38,984 nt of DNA from Verrucomicrobiota bacterium (GTDB lineage Bacteria; Verrucomicrobiota; Verrucomicrobiia; Limisphaerales; AV2), in the NCBI GenBank assembly GCA_003218515.1, contig QHNT01000058.1, forward strand, positions 1-38,984, given 5' to 3'. Position 1 is the stretch's first letter. The number at the start of each line of letters is the position of its first letter. Below, in pieces: positions 24,515 to 32,369 of this stretch. The notes beneath the pieces were generated by a model. That model did not search any database, had not been told where the DNA came from, and was given only the letters and a program-made list of their open reading frames with translations. Both the position numbers and the translations under genes were made by a program.

Positions 24515-27268
24515 ATGAATTCCTCTCTTCCCATCTGGCAAATCCATCCGCAGACCGTCGAAGCGTTGTATTCGGGCAACCGGCTTGTGCTCGTCGCGCC
24601 GACCGGCTCCGGCAAGACGACACAGGTGCCGCAGATGCTGCTCGACGCCGGCCTGGCGAAGGACAAAAAGATCGCCGTGTTGCAGCCCCGCCGCGTCGCC
24701 GCCCGGACGGTTGCCGCGCGTGTGGCGTGGGAACGCGGGTGCAGGCCCGGCGAGGAAGTCGGCTACCAGATTCGTTTTGATGACCGAACCTCCCTCGGCA
24801 CGCGCATTTGCTACGTGACCGAAGGCATCCTGCTCCGCTGGCTGCAGGATGACCGGACGCTTTCCGATGTCGGTGTTGTTTTGTTCGACGAGTTCCATGA
24901 ACGCAATTTGTTGAGCGACGTGGCGCTGGCGCTGGTGAAACAACTTCAACGAACCCGACGCCCGGATTTGAAAATGGCCGTGATGTCCGCCACCCTCGAC
25001 CCCGGGCCGGTGGCGGAATATTTGGGAGGAATCTCTTCCACACCCTCCACCACCCGTCCGACAAAGAATGACAAAGCCGGGTTGCAACCCAACCCTCCCG
25101 GTGCCTGCCCGGTGCTCATCTCCGAAGGCCAAAGTTTCCCGGTCGAAGTTCGCTTCCTCGACCACAAGGACGAACGCCCCGTGACGGAGCAGGCGGCTGA
25201 CGCCGTGGAACGGATCGTCAACGCGGGTGAGTCGGGCCATATTCTCGTGTTCATGCCTGGCATGGCGGAGATCAATGCGACCATCGGCTGCATTCGCGCC
25301 GCGCGATTGAACGAGCGCGTGGCGGTGCTGCCGCTCCACGGAGACCTGCCATCCGAAGATCAGGATTTGGCTTTTGAACCGAACGCGCTGCGCAAAGTGG
25401 TCGTCGCGACCAATGTGGCTGAGACTTCCGTGACCATCGACGGGATTCGGCACGTCGTGGACAGCGGAGTGGCGCGGGTCGCGCGTTACGATGCCGAGCG
25501 CGGCATCAGCACGTTGTTCATCGAAGAAATCAGCCGAGCCTCAGCGGAGCAACGCAAAGGGCGCGCCGGCCGGACCGCGCCCGGGACCTGTTATCGACTG
25601 TGGACGCAAAGCGGACATTTGAACCGGCCGGAACGGAACACGCCGGAAATCCAGCGCAGCGATCTGGCGGAAGTCGTGTTGCTGCTGCACTCGCTCGGAA
25701 TCAAACGGGCGACGGAATTCGATTGGCTCGACAGACCGGACCCGCAAGCAGTCGAACGCGCGGAGAAGTTGTTGCAAACGTTGGGCGCGTTGGCGGACTT
25801 ACAATCTACCAATGACGATTCGCGCGTCGGAGAAACCGACACGCCCGCAAATCGCAAATCGCAAACCGCAAATACCGGGAATGACCTCACCGCTATCGGC
25901 CGGCAAATGCTTCGTCTGCCCATGCACCCGCGTTACTCGCGCATGCTCGTCGAAGCGGCGAAACGCGGCTGCGTGCCGGCGGCGGCCTTGTGCGCGGCGC
26001 TGGTGAGCGGCCGCGATCTGCTCATGCGGTTGGGCCGCGACGACAAACACATCGCCGAGGCGCGCGAATTGTTTGAAGCGAGTCAGGAGTCCGATTTTTT
26101 TACACTCATGCGGGCGTATCAATTCGCGAGGAACTGCAACTTCAGCGTCGAACAATGCCGGCGCTACGGTATTCACGCCCAGACCGCCAGCCAGGTGGAG
26201 CAGACGTATCAGCAGATTTTGGAAATCGCGGACAAACAAGGATTGGTCGAGAGCCGAGCGTCCGGCGCCGCAGGCGAAAATCCGAAATCCGAAATCCGAA
26301 ATCCGAAAACGACCGATGACGCCCTCCTGAAATGCATCATGGCCGGGTTCATCGACCAGCTCTGCGTGCGGCGCAGTCAGGGAACGCTCGAATGCGATTT
26401 GACCGAGGGCCGCCACGGCGCGTTGATGCGCGAGAGCGTGGTGCAGAACGCGCCGCTGTTTGTCGCGGCGACGATTCGCGAAGTCCAGTCCCGCGCTTCC
26501 GAAAACCTCACCTTGCTCGGCCTCGCCACCGCGGTGAAACGCGAATGGATCGAGGAACTGTTTCCTGAGCAACTCGCCGTCGCCGTTGAGCACCTCTTTG
26601 ACCGGACCCACAAACGCGTCGCCGCGGTGAAGCTCGTGCGGTTCCAGGACCTGGTCGTTCATCACGAGCACCAGCGCGAGGTTGATCCGGCCGCCTCTGG
26701 CCGTTGCCTGGCGGAGGCGCATCGCAAGGGCTACTTTGAGCTGCCGCTGATCAACCACGACGTGAAACAATTCATCGCGCGCGTGAATCTCGTTGGCGCA
26801 GCGATGCCGGAACTGGATTTCCCGCCGTTCGACGACGCGGCTGTTACCGAATGCCTGGCCCGATCGTTTCGAGGCCTGACGCTGGTAAAAGAAGCGCAGG
26901 CGACGCATGTGCGCGACGAATTGCTGAAGCATCTGGCGAAAGAACAGATCGATTGGCTCGACGAACTCGCGCCGCAAACCGTCGCCTGGCCGGACGGACG
27001 GAAACTCAAGTTGCTCTACGCGGAAAACGCGCGTGACGAGGACGGCCAGCCAAATTCACCTGAGTTGCAGGTTAAACTGCACGAATGTTTCGCGCTGAAG
27101 GAACACCCGCATATCTGCGAAGGAAAACTACCGGTGAAACTCTGGCTCTGCGCGCCGGACGGCAAACGGCTCGAAGCCACGTTCAACTGGCCCGCGTTCA
27201 AGGCCAGCAGTTATCCCAAATTGAAAGCCACGTTGCAGAAAAAATATCCGGGTGTGGGGTGGTTATGA
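24515..27268 (+). CDS. hrpB: ATP-dependent helicase HrpB (DEAH-like), with repeat-derived inserts
   Basis: 917 residues from the ATG at 24515 (a TTG at 24491 is in frame but unlikely). Superfamily 2 helicase core: Walker A APTGSGKTT (28-36), motif II DEFH (125-128, the HrpB form), motif III SATLD, VVATNVAETSVTIDGI and QRKGRAGRTAPG (motif VI). Then come helicase-associated HA2 and HrpB C-terminal domains ending KATLQKKYPGVGWL. HrpB is usually ~820 residues; the excess comes partly from three in-frame insertions. These are after YLGG (25031-25105), after ADL (~25800-25880) and before TTDDALL (~26252-26308), the last containing [10 protein letters not shown] encoded by a TCCGAAA array. HrpB acts on RNA or DNA in the cytosol; its role in bacteria is not well defined. 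It ends overlapping the convergent gene at 27263 by 6 bp. Confidence 0.94.
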   Translation: MNSSLPIWQIHPQTVEALYSGNRLVLVAPTGSGKTTQVPQMLLDAGLAKDKKIAVLQPRRVAARTVAARVAWERGCRPGEEVGYQIRFDDRTSLGTRICYVTEGILLRWLQDDRTLSDVGVVLFDEFHERNLLSDVALALVKQLQRTRRPDLKMAVMSATLDPGPVAEYLGGISSTPSTTRPTKNDKAGLQPNPPGACPVLISEGQSFPVEVRFLDHKDERPVTEQAADAVERIVNAGESGHILVFMPGMAEINATIGCIRAARLNERVAVLPLHGDLPSEDQDLAFEPNALRKVVVATNVAETSVTIDGIRHVVDSGVARVARYDAERGISTLFIEEISRASAEQRKGRAGRTAPGTCYRLWTQSGHLNRPERNTPEIQRSDLAEVVLLLHSLGIKRATEFDWLDRPDPQAVERAEKLLQTLGALADLQSTNDDSRVGETDTPANRKSQTANTGNDLTAIGRQMLRLPMHPRYSRMLVEAAKRGCVPAAALCAALVSGRDLLMRLGRDDKHIAEARELFEASQESDFFTLMRAYQFARNCNFSVEQCRRYGIHAQTASQVEQTYQQILEIADKQGLVESRASGAAGENPKSEIRNPKTTDDALLKCIMAGFIDQLCVRRSQGTLECDLTEGRHGALMRESVVQNAPLFVAATIREVQSRASENLTLLGLATAVKREWIEELFPEQLAVAVEHLFDRTHKRVAAVKLVRFQDLVVHHEHQREVDPAASGRCLAEAHRKGYFELPLINHDVKQFIARVNLVGAAMPELDFPPFDDAAVTECLARSFRGLTLVKEAQATHVRDELLKHLAKEQIDWLDELAPQTVAWPDGRKLKLLYAENARDEDGQPNSPELQVKLHECFALKEHPHICEGKLPVKLWLCAPDGKRLEATFNWPAFKASSYPKLKATLQKKYPGVGWL
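25031..25105. repeat. In-frame 75-bp insertion 1 in hrpB
   Basis: Extra codons (ISSTPSTTRPTKNDKAG then LQPNPPGA) between YLGG and CPVLISEG, which adjoin in other HrpBs. The DNA contains the perfect palindrome GGGTTGCAACCC (25079-25090). The length is a multiple of three. Confidence 0.7.
25846..25873. repeat. Heptamer array CGCAAAT x4 inside hrpB
   Basis: Units CGCAAAT, CGCAAAT, CGCAAAC, CGCAAAT, 28 bp, translated in frame as ANRKSQTAN. They form most of insertion 2, which lies in the linker after LGALADL and before LTAIGRQML. Confidence 0.85.
26281..26308. repeat. Heptamer array TCCGAAA x4 inside hrpB
   Basis: Four identical heptamers, 28 bp, translated as PKSEIRNPK. Same unit and number as 15968-15995. 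It makes up half of insertion 3, before TTDDALLKCIMAGF. Confidence 0.88.
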
Positions 27269-27598
27269 AGATCGAGATTGCTCACTTGCTCTGTGACTCT
27301 CAATGATTGAACTCCTGCGGCGAGAAACCACTCGCACCACTGGAACAGTAATGACTGCCATGCCGCCGAACAAAACCGCAGCCAGAACAGCGTGATGACG
27401 AAAAGTGGTGGCTCGCTCTGCGTCCAACGCCGCTCGTGTCTCAGTCGTTGGATTATCGCGCCAGGCACGAAAAGCGTTCCTCTCGTCGCGGCGAAGAATG
27501 CAAACCGACGCGCTGATGCCAGTGGACAACAGCAACTCGATGAACAACCAGGTGAGAAGCGCAGTTTTCACACGGCGTGCGAAGCGGCCTAACTTCAA
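27263..27598 (-). CDS. Small hypothetical membrane protein
   Basis: 111 residues if the TTG at 27598 is the start, which lies 8 bp after the stop of the lipoprotein gene with GAGCGGGA in between; a GTG nine codons in is an alternative. Two hydrophobic segments (about 14-31, ALLTWLFIELLLSTGISAS, and about 69-88, HAVLAAVLFGGMAVITVPV) flank a charged middle with many Arg. No family recognised. The tail overlaps the convergent hrpB stop by 6 bp. Position right after the lipoprotein suggests co-transcription. Confidence 0.6.
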   Translation of the reverse strand: MKLGRFARRVKTALLTWLFIELLLSTGISASVCILRRDERNAFRAWRDNPTTETRAALDAERATTFRHHAVLAAVLFGGMAVITVPVVRVVSRRRSSIIESHRASEQSRSS

Positions 27599-27605
27599 TT
27601 CCCGC

Positions 27606-28139
27606 TCAAAACCCCATATGAGTCAGGATGAACGTCCGGAACTTTTCGATGTTCTCCCGCTTGAACTCGCGGTGAATCGTGCGTTGGCTCCCGGCGATAT
27701 CGACTTTGACTTCCTTCGACTTGGCGATTTTTCGGAGATCGTCCACTGTGGCCTGGTAGATGGCATGTTCGACCAAAGTGCCGCCCGTTTCTTTGCGCTC
27801 GTTCAGGCTGCCAACACCGCCGAATTTCATCGTCTGACCGTCCAGCGTCAGCGTCAGCGTTTCGCCCGGGGCGATGTCCAGATAGCCCGTCTGCGCCAGT
27901 GCTTCGTAGCGGACTTCGAGATAATACTTGGCGTCCCAGGGTCCCTGGCGGATGCGCGACGCGTTCAGCCAGATGAGCTCGGTCGGCTTGTCGCCGCTGT
28001 CGAGTTCGTTATCGACAATGAGGTCGATGCCGGGGCCGCCGATGTCGCTGCGGTAAGTGTAAACGTCGGTCTTCGGCGCGCTCACGCAACCGGCCAGCAG
28101 CACGACGACCGGCAGTAGAAGAAAAAATCTTGAGTTCAT
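27606..28139 (-). CDS. Hypothetical lipoprotein
   Basis: 177 residues. A short signal peptide ends in the lipobox LLAG-Cys18, followed by SAPKTD, so the protein should be lipid-anchored in the envelope. The mature part is beta-rich (DVYTYRSDIGGPGIDLIVDN, YYLEVRYEALAQTGYLD, LTLTLDGQTMKFGG) and ends FILTHMGF. I do not recognise a named family, though the tail with TVDDLRKIAKSKEVKVDI resembles small lipoproteins of unknown function. It precedes the small membrane protein by 7 bp. Confidence 0.75.
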   Translation of the reverse strand: MNSRFFLLLPVVVLLAGCVSAPKTDVYTYRSDIGGPGIDLIVDNELDSGDKPTELIWLNASRIRQGPWDAKYYLEVRYEALAQTGYLDIAPGETLTLTLDGQTMKFGGVGSLNERKETGGTLVEHAIYQATVDDLRKIAKSKEVKVDIAGSQRTIHREFKRENIEKFRTFILTHMGF

Positions 28140-28376
28140 AGATTGTCAACCAAAGGCAGCTCGTTCAGCGACCTGCTATGTCTGGCACGGGCTTTTAGCA
28201 CAACTCACCCGCTCTTGAACACACAAAAGCGCGTGGCGTGATTTCCGTCACCCGAACTTGTCGAATCATCCGGCAAGACGTCGGCGTCCTGGTTTGGATT
28301 GGGGTGGGTGCGGCGGCGCAGCCCCTTCGCCACCAGACCAGGACTCTAACGGCGAGAGGCTTTTAAGCAGGAAATC

Positions 28377-29216
28377 ATGCAACACTGGACCCCATTGAAC
28401 CCCTGGATCGAGACCGTCGGTGTGGTGCTCCTGGGCGGCGTCGGTGTCGCGTTGGGTCGTTGGTTTTCACGGTTGGAAAGGCCCTACTGGACACTCGGTT
28501 ATTTCATTCCTCTCGTCCTGATCATCCTCATCGGTCTGGCTTACCGGATTCGCGCTTTGGAGTTCATTCCACCGTTTTCGTGGCTCATGGCAGGGCGGAC
28601 CGAGTTCGCTTTGACGGCGCTGATCGGCACGATGGTGTTGACGACGCCGCTGTCGCGCCTGCCGCTGCGGCGTGATCGCGCGGCCATCAGTGTGCTGATG
28701 GTTTGCATCGTTTTTCAGGTTGCGGCCTGGCCGTTCCTTGCCCCGGCGTTCGATCGCCAACAACTCGCGGCCTTGATAACGCGTATCGATCCTGACGGTA
28801 TCTGCCTTCAGAACACTGAATACACCTGCGGACCCGCCGCGGCAGTCACCGCGCTGCGAAGACTCGGTCTGCCTGCCGACGAAAGCGAAATTGCCCTGCT
28901 GTGCGGCACCAGCACGGCGATGGGCACGCCGCCGGACATTCTTTGCCGCAAGTTGCAAAAACGCTACGGTCCGAACGGACTGGTCTGCGAATATCGCTCG
29001 TTCAAATCAGTCGCCGACCTGAAACAACCGGGCTACACGCTCGCGCTGATGAGATTCGCGTTCTTGCTCGACCACTACGTCACCGTGCTCGACGTCGGCG
29101 AGCGCACCATCACCGTGGGTGATCCGTTGAACGGCAAACAAACGCTCACGCACGACGAGTTCGCGCAGAAGTGGCGGTGGGTTGGAGTGGCGTTGACACG
29201 GAAACACGATTCGTAG
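28377..29216 (+). CDS. Membrane protein with a C39-like cysteine peptidase domain
   Basis: 279 residues from an ATG with AGCAGGAAA just before it. Four N-terminal membrane segments (about 12-28, 40-57, 77-93, 103-122) are followed by a periplasmic or cytosolic peptidase domain. This has QNTEYTCGPAAAVTALRRLG with Cys151 as the likely nucleophile and Gln145 for the oxyanion hole, then DHYVTVLDV with His233 and TVGDPLNG with Asp249. That is the Cys-His-Asp order of peptidase C39 (double-glycine leader) proteins. No bacteriocin-type ABC transporter or Gly-Gly leader peptide is seen in the window, so its substrate is open. The next gene is an M3 peptidase, 131 bp downstream on the same strand. Confidence 0.82.
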   Translation: MQHWTPLNPWIETVGVVLLGGVGVALGRWFSRLERPYWTLGYFIPLVLIILIGLAYRIRALEFIPPFSWLMAGRTEFALTALIGTMVLTTPLSRLPLRRDRAAISVLMVCIVFQVAAWPFLAPAFDRQQLAALITRIDPDGICLQNTEYTCGPAAAVTALRRLGLPADESEIALLCGTSTAMGTPPDILCRKLQKRYGPNGLVCEYRSFKSVADLKQPGYTLALMRFAFLLDHYVTVLDVGERTITVGDPLNGKQTLTHDEFAQKWRWVGVALTRKHDS

Positions 29217-29347
29217 AACCGGGAGCATCCGACGGATGGGGCGGGCGAACTCGCGAGCAGCGAAAACGCCGGCAATTCACGGCTCCCAAACCGCACAGTT
29301 TCACGTTTCTCTTTGCACTTCTCGCATTTGCCTCCATCTTGTCACCC

Positions 29348-31078
29348 ATGAATTTGTTGCCGTTTGATACTTTGCCGGCTCACAAACCGCGCCGGTTCGT
29401 GCCGGAAAAAATTGACCTCGGCGACTGGAAGCCGCTGGCGCCGCTCTTTGATCGACTCGAATCGCTCGCGGCGCAGTGTCATTCTGCCGCCGACCTTGAA
29501 CGCTGGCTGCTCGAGTGGAGTGAACTCAGCGCTGCGCTCGACGAAGAATCGTCACGCCGCTACATCGCGATGACCTGCCACACCGACAACATGGAAGCGG
29601 AGAAAGCTTACTTTCATTTCGTCGAACAGATCGCGCCGCGGCTCAAGCCGCGCCAGTTCAAGCTGGAGCAGTTGTACCTGCAACATCCGCTGCGCTGCCA
29701 GTTGCCGAAGCCGCGTTACGAAGTGTTCGACCGCGCGACAAGGGTGCGGGTTGACCTGTATCGCGACGAAAACGTGCCGCTGGAAACGGAGGAAGCGAAA
29801 CTCAGTCAGCAGTATCAGAAGCTGAGCGGCTCACTGACGGTTAATTTTCGAGGCGAAGAGAAAACCCTCGCGCAGATGGCCCGCTATCTGGAGGAGCCCG
29901 ACCGCGCGCTGCGACGGGAGGCGTGGGAGTTGGTCGCCAACCGGCGTTTGCAGGAAGCCGAAAAATTTGAGGACACCTTCGATCAGCTCACCAAACTGCG
30001 CGAACAGATTGCGAAGAACGCCGGCTTTGCGAACTACCGCGACTACGCCTTTCGTTTGAATCTGCGGTTTGATTACACCCCGGACGACTGTGTCCGTTTC
30101 CACCACGCCATTGAGGGTGAAATCATGCCGGTTCTGCGTGAACTGCAGACGGAGCGGCGTCACCAACTGAAGTTGGCAAAGCTGTGTCCGTGGGACCTGG
30201 CGGTGGATCCGCTGAATCGCCCGCCGCTGCGGCCGTTCGATCAGGTCGAGAAAATGGTTTCGGCGGCGCAGACAGTTTTCGGCCACCTGGGCAAAGAACT
30301 GGCGGATGGTTTCAAAACGATGCGCGACTTGCGCCTGCTCGACCTGGACAATCGCAAAGGCAAAGCGCCGGGCGGTTATCAGTCCACGCTCGCGGAGGCG
30401 CGGCTGCCGTTCATTTTTATGAATGCGGTCGGCCTGCAGCGCGACGTGGAGACGATCCTGCACGAGGCCGGTCACGCCTTTCACGCGCTGGCGACGCGCG
30501 ATGAGGACCTTTACGCCTATCGCAGCGCGCCGATTGAGTTTTGCGAAGTGGCATCCATGAGCATGGAACTGCTCGGCAATGAGTTCATCGAGGCGTTTTA
30601 CTCCCCGCCGGACGCGAGACGCGCCCGCCGGGACCACCTCGAGGGTATCGTCGAGATTTTTCCGTGGATTGCGACGGTGGACGCCTTCCAGCATTGGATT
30701 TACACGCATCCCGGCCACACGCGCGCCGAACGGACGGCGGCGTGGCTCAGCCTGATGGACCGCTTCGCCGGCGACGTGGACTGGAGCGGCCATGAGAGGG
30801 CACGGGCGCACCTCTGGCATCGTCAGCTTCACGTTTTCATCCACCCCTTTTACTACATCGAATACGGCATTGCCCAACTCGGCGCCTTGCAGGTCTGGGC
30901 CCGCTCAAAGCGCGGCAAAGCCAAAGCGCTGGCCGACTATAAACGCGCGCTGGCGCTGGGCGGCTCGCGGCCGTTGCCGGACCTGTTCTCCGCTGCCGGC
31001 TGCCGGTTCGACTTCAGCGCAAAGACCGTGAAACCGCTGGTCGCGCTCGTGCGTCAAGAACTGGCGAAGCTGAATTGA
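29348..31078 (+). CDS. M3-family oligoendopeptidase (PepF/thimet type)
   Basis: 576 residues from the ATG at 29348; the frame is open back to 29171 but that part overlaps the C39-like gene and lacks a start with sense. The zinc site is HEAGH at residues 372-376 (ILHEAGHAFHALA), with the third ligand in EFCEVASMSMELLG (Glu400). The C-terminal active-site region FIHPFYYIEYGIAQLGALQ carries the tyrosine and histidine that bind substrate. The N-terminal helical half (MEAEKAYFHFVEQIAPRL, AKNAGFANYRDYAFRL) matches M3B peptidases, which degrade short peptides in the cytosol. No signal peptide. It may finish peptides released by the neighbouring proteases, but that is only context. Confidence 0.93.
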   Translation: MNLLPFDTLPAHKPRRFVPEKIDLGDWKPLAPLFDRLESLAAQCHSAADLERWLLEWSELSAALDEESSRRYIAMTCHTDNMEAEKAYFHFVEQIAPRLKPRQFKLEQLYLQHPLRCQLPKPRYEVFDRATRVRVDLYRDENVPLETEEAKLSQQYQKLSGSLTVNFRGEEKTLAQMARYLEEPDRALRREAWELVANRRLQEAEKFEDTFDQLTKLREQIAKNAGFANYRDYAFRLNLRFDYTPDDCVRFHHAIEGEIMPVLRELQTERRHQLKLAKLCPWDLAVDPLNRPPLRPFDQVEKMVSAAQTVFGHLGKELADGFKTMRDLRLLDLDNRKGKAPGGYQSTLAEARLPFIFMNAVGLQRDVETILHEAGHAFHALATRDEDLYAYRSAPIEFCEVASMSMELLGNEFIEAFYSPPDARRARRDHLEGIVEIFPWIATVDAFQHWIYTHPGHTRAERTAAWLSLMDRFAGDVDWSGHERARAHLWHRQLHVFIHPFYYIEYGIAQLGALQVWARSKRGKAKALADYKRALALGGSRPLPDLFSAAGCRFDFSAKTVKPLVALVRQELAKLN

Positions 31079-31084
31079 AGGGTC

Positions 31085-31171
31085 GCTGTTTGTTCGTGGT
31101 TGTTTGCAGGTTGTTGGGGAGCACTCGACGGCACCGCGCCAGACGTGAACAACCAACAACCCGCAACCTGC
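31085..31171. repeat. Inverted pair of heptamer arrays (GNNGGTT type)
   Basis: Five units at 31085-31119 (GCTGTTT, GTTCGTG, GTTGTTT, GCAGGTT, GTTGGGG) face four inverse units at 31144-31171 (CGTGAAC, AACCAAC, AACCCGC, AACCTGC) across 24 bp. It begins 7 bp after the M3 peptidase stop. The arms can pair imperfectly and might work as a 3'-end hairpin. Confidence 0.65.
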
Positions 31172-31226
31172 GAAAATAAAATGGCCGTTGAAAAAAGCCC
31201 CACCCGCTGCCTAAAGTAGTCCAACG

Positions 31227-32111
31227 ATGTTGGCTGATCGTCATTACATGCGGGACACATACAACCCGGCGCGTTACACGCCGATACTTATCGGCGTGCT
31301 GATCGGTGCCTTCGTGATCCAAAGCATCTTTTTCTTTTACACCGGATTCAACAGTTATCGGTTCTTCGGCTTGACAGTTTCCGGCTTGCATCAAGGCCGG
31401 ATCTGGCAGTTGCTGACGTTCCAGTTCCTGCATTCCTGTCCCTGGCCATGGCACGTGCTGTTGAACTGTTTGGCGTTGTATTTCTTTGGACGCAGCGTCG
31501 AGGAAACCCTCGGTTCCAGGCGCTTCCTTACGCTGTATCTTTTATCCGGCGTTGTTGGAGGGCTGCTGCAGGTCATCAGCGTTCTGTTTCTGCCGGGACA
31601 TCCGGACATTCCCGTGGTGGGCGCCTCCGCCGGTGTTTGCGGGATACTCGCGATTTTTTGTTCACTCTATCCGATGCGAGAAGTGACGACGTGGATATAC
31701 TTCTTCCCGGTCAATATTCGCGCAAAGTATCTGCTTTGGTTCGTGGGAGGATTGTCCCTGTTCGGGACGGTTGTGCCGTTTGACAACGTGGCCCACAGCG
31801 CGCACCTGGGCGGGGTTTTGCTCGGCATGTCTTATGTTCGATGGTTTCACGAATCCGACCGCTGGGTCGGTCTGTGGTCCCGGTTGCGAAACTCACGCGG
31901 CTCGCAGGCGCCTGCCAAAGTGCGCGCTCCGGGGAGCTCGTTCCTGAGGAGAGGGCAGAATATCTCGTCTGAAGTGACCGCTGGCCCCGATTTTATCAGC
32001 AAGGAAGTCGATCCGATCCTCGACAAGATCTCCGCGCATGGCATCCAAAGCCTGACCGAGCGCGAGCGCAGGATCCTCGAAGCCGCCCGCGCGAAGATGT
32101 CGAAGCGCTGA
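31227..32111 (+). CDS. Rhomboid-family intramembrane serine protease
   Basis: 294 residues with six membrane segments. The conserved HxxxN (His76, Asn80 in WHVLLNCLALYFFG), GASAG with Ser134 (VVGASAGVCGILA) and His193 (HSAHLGGVLLG) form the rhomboid active site. The family cleaves single-pass membrane proteins within the bilayer. The C-terminal ~85 residues are soluble, end in SLTERERRILEAARAKMSKR, and resemble the small C-terminal domain often found on Verrucomicrobial rhomboids. The start ATG has no clear ribosome site; Met8 is an alternative. A GTAGCCGCCGACGTGAG repeat follows 9 bp after the stop. Confidence 0.92.
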   Translation: MLADRHYMRDTYNPARYTPILIGVLIGAFVIQSIFFFYTGFNSYRFFGLTVSGLHQGRIWQLLTFQFLHSCPWPWHVLLNCLALYFFGRSVEETLGSRRFLTLYLLSGVVGGLLQVISVLFLPGHPDIPVVGASAGVCGILAIFCSLYPMREVTTWIYFFPVNIRAKYLLWFVGGLSLFGTVVPFDNVAHSAHLGGVLLGMSYVRWFHESDRWVGLWSRLRNSRGSQAPAKVRAPGSSFLRRGQNISSEVTAGPDFISKEVDPILDKISAHGIQSLTERERRILEAARAKMSKR

Positions 32112-32120
32112 TCTCTGATG

Positions 32121-32137
32121 GTAGCCGCCGACGTGAG
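32121..32137 (+). repeat. GTAGCCGCCGACGTGAG element after the rhomboid gene
   Basis: Exact 17-bp copy, sense orientation, 9 bp past the stop. Unlike other copies, the right half of the stem (GGCGG) is missing here; the sequence continues TCCCC. Confidence 0.75.
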
Positions 32138-32193
32138 TCCCCATGAAGCAATTCCACACCAAAGGGCGTGAAAATTCCGGGAACTGTGCGTGC

Positions 32194-32230
32194 TTCCCCT
32201 TCTCCTGGGGGAGAGGGCCGGGGTGAGGGC
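32194..32230. repeat. CTCTCC/GGGAGAGGG element, copy 5
   Basis: CCCCTTCTCCTGGGGGAGAGG followed by GCCGGGGTGAGGGC, with the right flank also matching the copy at 13891-13925. It lies in the purB upstream region, 140 bp before the start codon. Confidence 0.75.
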
Positions 32231-32369
32231 GAGCGTTTCCTCCAATCCCATTTTCGGAGTAGGAGGCGGATGGCGTGTCGTTGGAGGATGTTCTTCGCCT
32301 CGTCACCTCGGCGACCGCACTCCGCATTCGACTCTCGACTCTGGTCTCCCGACATCATACCCTCGGGCC

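Noticed and set aside
24149-25453. 434-residue minus-strand ORF opposite the TMEM14 and hrpB genes
   Set aside because: Antisense shadow spanning two real genes; no recognisable domain.
29171-29347. Extension of the M3 peptidase upstream
   Set aside because: It overlaps the C39-like gene in another frame and lacks family similarity.
15968-31171. CRISPR array interpretation of the repeats
   Set aside because: Units are 7 bp and directly tandem with no spacers, and no cas genes are present.
31085-31171. Classic rho-independent terminator after the M3 peptidase gene
   Set aside because: The stem is imperfect and long with no T-run after it; kept as a heptamer pair instead.
32190-32369. N-terminal extension of PurB
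   Set aside because: It is translated from the GGGAGAGG repeat element and has no PurB similarity; PurB starts at MIQRYSRP.
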